Below, piece after piece: positions 10,701-21,082 of a DNA stretch of 37,909 nucleotides. The translations under genes were made by a program, and so were the position numbers. Source of the DNA: Priapulus caudatus (lineage: Eukaryota; Priapulida; Priapulimorpha; Priapulimorphida; Priapulidae); NCBI RefSeq assembly GCF_000485595.1, contig NW_014577319.1, positions 8,150-46,058 on the forward strand. The letters run 5' to 3'. Each line of letters starts with the position of its first letter. The first letter of the stretch is position 1. The notes under the pieces were generated by a model. That model worked only from the letters and a program-made list of their open reading frames with translations, had not been told where the DNA came from and searched no databases.

Positions 10701-13700
10701 GTACAGGGGTAGAAATTAACTTTGGACAAGGGAGTTCAACGGACTCCCTGCCCTCAAAAAGAGGGAGTTTGCAGTCTGAAGTTCAAAACTAAAGATATTA
10801 ACAATAACGCAGGTGCTTATTTTGAAGATTCATGCGGTTGCACGTCTGCCAAATTGTCTTTGAACATTTGCTGGAAAAATACGGTAATTCCGTGAGGCCG
10901 TGCTCTGGAACAAACTAGTTAGTATATAGCAGAATTTTCAGGGAGTCACACGGACTCCTGCATATGTCAAATCAGGGAGTCTGACAGTAAATCATGGAGT
11001 ATTTGACTTCGGACTCGCGTTAATTTCGCACCTTGTACTTACGTGTCAACATACACAATTTAGGATCGAATGACGCTGTGTCATGATCATGGTCATAAAA
11101 ACGTGGCAAAATATAATATATATTTGACATATATAATATATGATCCATCCATATATATTTTTATTTTACTTGCTTGTAAAAATTTTAATTGATCTCACTT
11201 GGCATAGCATAATTTAAAAAAATTAAACCCAATATCAAACATCATAAACTTGTTTGGTTTTGATTTTCGGTTGAACATTGAAATCATGCCACCTACTGGG
11301 AAAATTATTACTAATCTAAATGGTAACATAGGACTTACTTCAAAGCCCTTACGACAATTGTCAAATGTTGACAGGTATGGTGTGGATCTTCTACTACACT
11401 TAACCGCTTATCCCTCTGCTCTGCATTGTAAAAGTGTGTGAAAACTGCCTTTAGAATAGCATGATGACATTTTATAATAGTTATAATAATACGTATAATA
11501 ATAAAGTAATACATATTATATGTGTGTGCATGAGCGTGCGTGCGTGCATATGTCAATGGTATACATATTTTGTTTTTCCATCGTGTTGGTAGTGTTTACC
11601 ACACACATGCATGCAGTTGGCATGTCGTTGTTTGTGAGAGGATTTCTCGATGCGTATGCTGCTTTGTGCACCAGGTGAAGTCGAATGTTTTGATGAAGAC
11701 TGCTATCCACTTGCATTCGGTGTTCCAGCTGGACTGCTCATCATTGCTCTCGGTACGTAATTCTGCATTCCTAAACTTGGCCACTAATGGCTCAATATAC
11801 AAAGATTTCTTCACTTAATTATAACTGTTCAGGTGCTCGTTGCTATTTATTGTCACTGTGCTGGTTTACCATAACAAAGTGTGCACTATAATACGTTATG
11901 TCACACACTACAGCAATTTGAAATTAAATGTTTTAATCAGATTAAATTTAGAATGTGCTATAATGAAATTTGATGCTTCCACAGTTATGTTTGTTATTGG
12001 TAAGCCTTTCTACAAAATACAGCAACCAGTAGGCGAGAATGTCGTTGTCAGCTTCGTTAAGTGTGTCTTCGTAAGTATGACATCATGAGATTTTTTACCT
12101 TTTGGAGATTGAATATTGTTTTCATTTCCCTTCATTATTAATAATTTTCCAAATCATAACACAAATAAGTTTGATATTCCTAAACATTGTAGGGTTATGT
12201 GTAAAAATTATAGACCTGGAATTGTATAGGTGTAAATGGTAGGTAACAGCTATAGTGATTAATTCTTCTTTGTTGTTTAGTTTTCTAATGTGTACTCGAT
12301 TCTTTTCAGTACGCTCTTCGCCGCAGGATTCAGAATTGCTGTTCCAGCGTACATGAGCATTGGTTAGATTATGCTGAGGAAAAGTATGATGTAAGTCAAT
12401 TTTTGAGTAGTTTATCAGTTATATGTTAAAAACCACTTGAGAAGTGATTCAAATTAGAACCTGATTTGATTGTTTATACAAATTCCTTTGCAAAAGATTA
12501 AGTAAGGTGTGTCATGAGGAATTTTCTGCTGGTATATTTGAATTAATTCATTGTTTTCCTATTATAGAGCAAGTTGGTGGCTGATGTTAAGTCTGTCTTA
12601 CGTGTGCTGGTCATGTTCTTGCCCCTGCCTGTGTTTTGGGCTCTGTTTGACCAGCAGGTAAAATGTTTCTGCCTACAGAGATAGACATTAACAAGAGCTA
12701 ATAATACCAATTATTATTATAATTATGTATTATCTGTATACGGTACACTTATTTCTTATTTATTGTTGACAGACACCATGTACTACGTATCACTTATACT
12801 TTAATCTTAGTTTTCACATATTTAGGTGTTATAGTAAGTGATAAGTATACAATTGCTGACATATGTCAATCTTATGCAAGCCTGACTAGCAAAGGAGTGA
12901 TAAAGAAACAATAAAAAGTCTTAGAATTCTAAGGCTGCATGGTCAGATTTAAGATCTTGGCAACAGCTTTGTCAGTGCATATGGTTCGTGTAATTACCTG
13001 TGTATTCCAATTGTATGTTAGAAGTATACAATTGTAGTTTCTTAGTCTATGGTATTATATATATTAATAAATAATATAATAATTAAATAGTGCATAAAGT
13101 TAATATAATAAAAGTATTAATTTATACTAATTTTTATTGCACATTTATGCAGATTTTCATAGATTTGATTATGAGATAGTGACCAAAGATAAACGTTGTA
13201 AATATTTATATAGAACTGTACAATTACAGGGATCTCGCTGGGTATTGCAAGCAGAAAAGATGAATGGTGAACTTGGAGGAACATTTTCCATCAAACCGGA
13301 TCAGATGCAGGTGTGGAGATCAATCATGATACTTACGGCTACTTCTATGTATCAGCCTTGGTATTCTTCGAGCCTTAAGCGATTCAGTGTCACTGTTTGT
13401 TGTTTGGCAATTTTCAGTGCCTATACCAATACGTATACGCTGTGTATGAACTCTGACTGCCTAATCTAGCATCAAGTGCCAACCCTTACTAATGCTGAAG
13501 AGGTCATTGTCGTATCAGGTACTACATATATGTACCCGACAGGGGCGTAGCCAGGATTTTCAAAGTTGTAGGCACGACTATCTGAGCGAAGCGCCACCAT
13601 CGGTTGGCGCGGAGCGTACAAGAAAATTTTTGGTTTTACAAACCCCCCAGATGGCTGGAAACGGCCCTTCCCGAGTGTTCATTCTGGTTCCCTGGCCTCT

Positions 13701-16700
13701 TGCTAACTTGAGACACCTCATTCAATATGACTTTTAAACCCAAAAAACAAACGAGTTAAAATAGTGTTACGAACGAGTTAAAATGTTAAAAAACTGACAA
13801 GATCAGGTCCTAGTCTTTTTCGGCGGGTAGAGTGTTGAATGAAACGGCACGTGATAGAAATGACAGCCTAGATGACAGAAGAATAGGTCACCTAATTTAG
13901 CCATATTCTTGCTACGTTCATTTCAATAGTTTTTCCTGTCTAGACTCTTAAACTCGTCCAGCAAGCTTATGGATTTGAATTATGGGTGTTTTAAAAAAAA
14001 AGATAACTTGGCCAAAAAAAGTGTAGGCCCGGGCCTACAGTGCTACATACTGGCTACGCCCCTGCCCGAGGTACATATATGTATACACAAAGTGTACCAG
14101 ACTTGTACTACAGAAGTGTACCCTAACCCTAATCCTAACCCTAACCCTAACCCTAACCCTAACCCTAAACATACCTCATATATAAATATAAACATAATAC
14201 TAAACAACCTAAAACTACCTCGGGTACATATATGTAGTACCTGATACGACAACGACCCTTCGTGCCTTACTAATCTGTAAAAACCACTGCATATTTCAGC
14301 TCCTCAACCCTCTTCTGATTGTCACACTGATACCACTTTTTGAAGGAGTGTTGTGGCCGTGCTTCAGATGCCTGCACATTCCTGCTAGGTAGTCACATGA
14401 ACACACCTATGCCATGTAGATGTAGAAATTGTGCTCATCTAAATTGATAGTATATGGTGTATAATGCTGGATATTTATGTGCTTATTAGGCGTATACACT
14501 GGTTTCAATTGGTTAGGTAGTTTAGTTCTAACGACGCACTGTTTCACTCCAACAGGCCACTACAGAGAATGGCAGCTGGCATGCTGTTCGCTTCGGGTGC
14601 ATTCGTTATTGCTGCATTTGTGCAATTGGAAGTGGAAGTAAGCTCAAATCCCCACAATTAATCAGTCTTACTTGCATATAGTTAATAGGTTTTATATTGA
14701 GATATACAAGATAACAGATAATAAAACTGTTAGAATATTATATGAATGTTCCTTCCATGTTAAAATTTGATATATAATTATATACATTGTAGTTGTATGT
14801 GCAACTTATGCATTAACATGTGCAAGATTAGAAATTATTGGCTCAGGCCTCATAAATTATTGGTTTAGCTAGCTATTTTTAATTGCAGAAAGGAGTCCTG
14901 ATTGTTCCTGATAACCAAGTGAGATATCAAATCATGAATGCACTGCCGTGTGATGTGAACGTAACATTACCAGATGGCCTCTCTGTTTTGAATTCTGGAA
15001 ATGTGAGTATAATTGTTTCTTTCTGTTTTATGCTCATGTGTACTTGCCATGTTTATAGGCATTAGCTATATAAATTTTCAATTATCTTTGATTGTCAAAA
15101 ATAATGGCTTGTTTGAATACACATACATTTCCATGAATCAATGTTGAGTGTCACGTCAAAAATGACCAACGAAATTCATAACAAATACATCATAATGGAA
15201 ATATTGGAACAATACAGACTAGCTTCAGTATAAACTATGGAACCAGTTATGTAACTACAGAACCAGGAACCAGGAGTCTGTTGCTAACAGATGATTAGCT
15301 ATCTATTTGTTTATTAACATTACTTGATTTGGCCATTTTTGTGTTTTAACCGGTATTTAATATTCAGGTGATGGTATATGAAAGAAACCCAAACAACGCA
15401 TTCAACATGACAATAGACTGTGATGATACTAACGTGTGCAGCTCTTATTGCAAGGAAACAAGGTGTGTTTAATACAGTAATTATACTCGCACAAAATTTC
15501 TTGAATTGTTGTCCAATGCTGACTTCGCATTTCTTTCAACTGTTTATATCAGCATTGTTGTTAATGTAAATGTTGTTTTGTTTTTAGCTACACTGTGGAG
15601 GGTAGCTCAGGTGGTGTAGGGTACTCCCTCATTGCTGCTGAATATGACATGGCTACGAAGGGACTTCAAGTTTTACAAGTATAGTTAAAATGAAATTTTA
15701 TGCCATCTATTGTAATTAAATAATTTATTAGTTTTTGCTTGTATTTATAGTAAAATAATTTTTAGGTGTGATTAATTTGGATAAAATATATTTAATTTGG
15801 TAGTTGAATATAGTAGCACATGATGTGTTTCCATTTATAGTACAAAGACAACTTGGCGAAGACAAGCAATGGAGATATGTCTTTCAGGTAGTATGTCTCT
15901 CTGGTTTCATATTAAATTAATTTGCAAATTTCCATATTCGTTTATATATATATGCTTATTTAATATATTTTTAACAAAAAATTGTACTAAAGTTGAACAG
16001 TTATTTTACAATTGCAGGGCTGCCAACAGTGGGTGATAGGCGAGAGTGAGATGCGAGGGAGCGAAGCGACCGAGTGGGGGGTTGGTGTGGGAGGGGGGTT
16101 CCCCCCTCCCACGGTAGGGAGCTTTTGCATTTTATAACTTCAATTTGTGTAATTTGGTGCATACTAAAGTGACTGTTTTCAGATATTGTAAGATTTTTTT
16201 GGCTGTGCGTGAGATATTTCAGCGTTTTATTCATGAAGAGATATTCATACGTGAGATATCTCGGCATTTTTTTGCTGTGCGTGAGATATTGTAAGATCAG
16301 CGTGAGAGCGTGAGATTTGGTCAAAATTCGTGAGTCTCATGGTCAATGCGTGAGAGTTGGCAGCCCTGCAATTGTCTTGATACAGTAGTGTGCAGTTAGT
16401 GCTATAGTGTTGTACTGAGATGTGACATGCATTATACTTTTAGCACCATTACCTGAACTAATGTGATATGCAGTTTTTTTTAGCTTTTATGTTTATGAAA
16501 AATACAATTAAGGCATATATAGAAGGCATTAGTTGTTAGTTGTTCATATTATTGGTACTCGATCCCTAGTATGTTAGTGTTAATATTAATGTCAGTTCAC
16601 ATGGTAGTACAGTGTGGCCCTGTTATAACGTGATTGTTGAGGTCCATAAAATGTCATCGCGAAAAAAGCGGGGTTGCGCTAAATGCGCGTTCAAGAAAAT

Positions 16701-19700
16701 CGGCGAACAATGCGAATGTACACAACATGCACACAGCAACAATTCATGTAAACACATTTAGTTGCGCGATCTATAAGCAATCGTCGCTTCGACCTAAGGC
16801 CGGCTTAACTCACCAGAAAACTTTCCAGTCCCGGAAAGAGCAAAAAAGGTCCAATGACTCATCACGTTATATACGAATTCGCATTAAATCAAGGCGCATA
16901 AAATCGGGTTTCATTGTATTCGTGATTAATCGGTAGCTGTATATTCTTTCATATGTGACAATTTAATTATTGTGATTTCAGAGCTGTGAGCTTACTTTAC
17001 ACTAAACAGGATATTGTGTTCTGGAGTGCCAACACTTATAAAAACAAGTGGTTCCGTGACATGACTTACGGCAACATCAGTGAACTGGCAGTGAACTATG
17101 ATACAGGCCCGTATGTATCAGGCTCTTAGTATAAATATAGGATGTATGTGGGACTATAGTGGAGTTACAGTATAAGTTAGACCGAATAATTCTGTCCCAT
17201 ATAAGCTTTTTTATATTTTGGTGAGGGTTATTGGGACAGAACGGGGTTCATTGAAATTTTGTGAGATCGCATGCAAAATGCATGCGCTGCGAATGCGGCC
17301 CGTACGCCGCTATTGGCGCGAAAAAAAACCTACCGTTCCCTTCTACATGGCTTTACCTTGCTACTGATATATGTATACATTCACTTCAATCGTTATTCAC
17401 TTTTTAAAAGATTGTTTTTCAGAAACCTGCTTCATTCCACTTTCATAAACCACATTTGCCATTTTCAAACAATCAGACCAATCGGAGCGAGTCTTACAAT
17501 AGTCTGGTTCTCGCTTGTATCTGTGGCGCTGCAGGAGGGCTGATAGACTCGCTCTGACTGGTCTGATTGTTTGTAAATGGCGAATGTGATATACGAACGT
17601 AAATATATATCGCCAAAATATAAAAAAGGTTATATGGGACAGAATTATTTGGTCTAAGTATAAGTATACCAATGTGGCTATGTCTTCATTATAAACATTT
17701 TATCATGTGTTGTAAAACATATACTTATGTGTCATTATTATTACTTATTATTCATTCACATATTTATTTCGCAGTGGCTGGAGGTACGGTAGCCGTCGGT
17801 CGTTGAAGCCCCTTTTTGGCGTTAGGGTTAGGTTTAGGGTTAGGGTTCTAGCTCATCTAAACTCTCAAATCGTGAATTTATTTCCCAAGGCGTTATTTCG
17901 AAATCTGGCGCCACCACCGCCATCTTTGTCTCGTTAAGTATGAAAACGAATGGACTCCCGTACCCGTAGCCTCGAGACATTAAGATACGGCTACCGTACC
18001 CTTAGCCACTGCCTATTTATTTTGATGATTGATGATTTGATGACTTAAATGATTTATCCCATGTTCTAGGTACGACGTGAGTATTCATGCCCCTGATGCT
18101 GAGAATGACGAAGGATTTCAATTTGTCAAGAACATAAACACAGACCCTGGCGCCACCTACACCTATGTGCTGAGGAGTGATATTGGGAATTCTGACCCTG
18201 CAGAGGTTTACTGTTTTAGCTCAATAGAGGGGTGTTACATTGTTTTCTTGTACCTGCACACAAGTTTGAATAATGAAACAGGGTTTACACTTTATACATT
18301 CTTTATTACTCTACCTTCCTGTAATGACTCGAGCATAGACAAACGAACAACAATTGATGCCAATTAAATAACGACAACATGCTAACTCATCATGCAACAA
18401 TCGCAGTATAGTAATATATGTTCTTTTTCCATTGCAGGTGAAGGTTTTGGAGTTTGTGGTTGTGCCAGCAAACAACATGTCAATATTATGGCAGATACCC
18501 CAGTTCGTTGTGATGACCACAGGCGAGGTCATCTTCTCTGTCACTGGACTGGAATTTGCATATTCACAGGTAACAATTTAATCCTTCAAATTAATAAACT
18601 GTGAAAAAAATAATGATGTACCTACTGAGCAAAGGAATAGGTTTAGTTAGGAATTAGAATTTGTAATTATTAGCTCATCTGACATAGTCGGATGCAGCTT
18701 GTAGAATCGCATGATCGTCCGTCCGTCCGTGTGTGCGGGCGTGCATCAACAGTTGGGCACAAATCTTAACCGCTCGACGTACGGTCACGATATTGGGGAT
18801 GTGGGAGGGGGGATCATGAAAAAGACTCGGAATGATCAATTTGGGGGTCAAAGGTCAAAGGCCAAGAGGTGTAAAAGAAGGGGGAACATTCCCTCCTTAA
18901 CCTAGGTATAGGGAGGAAATGCAGAATTGCGGCACAAATCTAAACGGCTCGTGATAGTCGGTGTATAGCATCATGGTAGGAAAAGCCATCACTGTGCTGC
19001 ACTGTGCTGAGGTCACAGGTCAAAGGTCAATGGGGCACAGGGCAGATTTTAGACATTTTCTGAGGACTATGGTGTGACGGAGCGATTGAAAACTTTTTTG
19101 TTTCAAGCGGTGATCAATCATTTTTATGGCTTTATTGAAATGACCAATGAAATGTGCTTTCAACTGTCCGTGGCGATAGAGTAATTTAAGTGTCTGATAA
19201 CCTTTTTGACCCCCAAGAGGAGGTTAAACATGGATTTGTTTACTGTTAGAAAGAATTTGACTGCCGGTTTGCTAGTAGTATCTTATACTTAGTCGCTGGA
19301 TGTCTATGAGGCTACAGAATGTCAGCACGTGAAATTCAAAAGCTAATATTGCTTGAAGAAGGTTTATGCTCCTTAAAATCGTATAATTTCTATGGCATTC
19401 TGTACTGTCAGTGTGTTTACATCGTAATTGATTATGCCACTGCAGTGGGCCAACTGCCAGTGCCATGTGTGTGTAAGTATGGTGTAGTTTTTGCCTGCAT
19501 TAATTAGTTACAGGTGGCAGCTCTCTATTCAATTTTCAGCTGTAGGCTTGCGTAGGTAAATGGATGAGTGCTTACCCTATCCTGTCTTGCAAATAGTTGT
19601 TGCTATACTACGTACGATGGAAGCTTCCAGCTTCCATCTTTAATCTTAAGACATTCAAACGTATGCGCCATCTCGTGGCAACTTTCATAACGATCCACGA

Positions 19701-20193
19701 AAAATTTTCTTTGAGAAGGGCCTGATACCATCCGCAGTGTTCGAAATAAGGGCTAATCCGTTTGTCCGTACTTTTCCATTTCCACGGAGGACAAAGTAGA
19801 TCTGTCAGGTAGCTTGTCCGCCGGACAAGCAGCTTTTTAGGGGCAATTTTTCATAATTTTCTAACCATCGTCGCCGCTCGGGGGAAACCCGAGTTAACAT
19901 AGTATAAACATGGGCTGCCAGAGTGCCACCCGAATTAACATATATAGTATAAACATTTATGTGAAGTTATATAAAAACGTTACCGCCTGTGCTAGCTCCA
20001 CAGAACGGTCTTGCTAGGGTTAGAAGACCATCAGACAATCCAGTCTGATAGACAATCAGACATCTGTATAAGACATCAGTCGTATACAGCCTCGTCCGGC
20101 AGCGCTACCGGGCCTCGAGAAATGAGAGAAATTGGAAGAGAGAAGAGAGAGAGAGAAAGCGAGTGAGAGAGAGAGAGAGCGCGAGAGAGAGGA

Positions 20194-20249
<56 letters not shown>

Positions 20250-21046
20250 AGAATGAGAGACAACGAGGGAGAGCGAACGCGGCGATGGGAGGGTGCTCTT
20301 GATTCGTTTGCCCCCGAGTTTAGCATCAGAACACCTGCCGTCAGGTGAGCGCTGTCGCTCTGCGGCACTTGTATGCATTAGGTATATATGTATTAGGAGA
20401 GGACAATTAAGCATGAGGTGGTAGCTAGCGTCCTTCTGTTACCTGGGTGACACTGTCAGCCGGTGGTTGGTGCGAGCTTGCATCTATCACGCAGGCCCAG
20501 GTCGCCTGGGGAAAGTTCAAGAAGCTGCTGCCGTTCCTGACTTCCCGCTGCCTGCCCCCCTCACCAGAGGCCGCGTCTACAACTCGTGTGTCAGAAGTGG
20601 CATGCTGCATGGCAGTGAGACTTGGGCACTGACCACCGACACCTTTAACCTGCCTCCGGCGGAGCGACAGAGCGATGATCCATTGGATGTGCGTGTCACC
20701 ACCAAGGACGAGATCGCCTCTGACGGGCTGCTTGGGAAACTGTGCCTCGACGACCTCGAGTCGGTGTTGCGAACCAGGCGTGTCCGCTGGTTCGGCCACG
20801 TTTGAACGCAGCGAAGGCTGGATAAACAGAGTGGGGCACATCCAAGTTGGAGCGAGGGGGCGTGGACGCCCAAGAAAGACATGGGAAGAGACTGTGAAGA
20901 AAGACAGGGTAGCACTCGGCCTGCTACAAGTCAACCCGACTGACAGGGGAGAGTGGAGCGGAAGATTGAAGACTGTTGTCACGCAGGACCCACCCCTCTT
21001 TCGTGAGGGACTAATTTAGTCCTGCGTCAACAAATAAACAAGGATT

Positions 21047-21082
<36 letters not shown>

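Larger units (their letters stand above)
13502..14257. mobile_element. Outer MITE in intron 11 with long terminal inverted repeats
   Basis: Terminal repeats at 13502-13539 and 14220-14257 agree at all but one of about 38 positions (core GTCGTATCAGGTACTACA). CTTACTAAT occurs outside both ends, separated by a few bases that pair imperfectly, which suggests a duplication of about 9 bp. Long termini and a 9-bp duplication fit Mutator-like elements; this assignment is inference. Without the inner element it is about 230 bases long and includes CCCTAA repeats. Confidence 0.75.

Noticed and set aside
14118-14168. A true chromosome end
   Set aside because: The repeats are short and lie inside an intron and inside a transposon, so they are interstitial.
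17271-17543. Short frames inside the intron 18 element
   Set aside because: They cross the terminal and inner inverted repeats of a non-coding MITE.
20447-20982. Minus-strand frame of 185 codons
   Set aside because: It is the antisense shadow of the decayed LINE RT region, whose motifs read on the plus strand.
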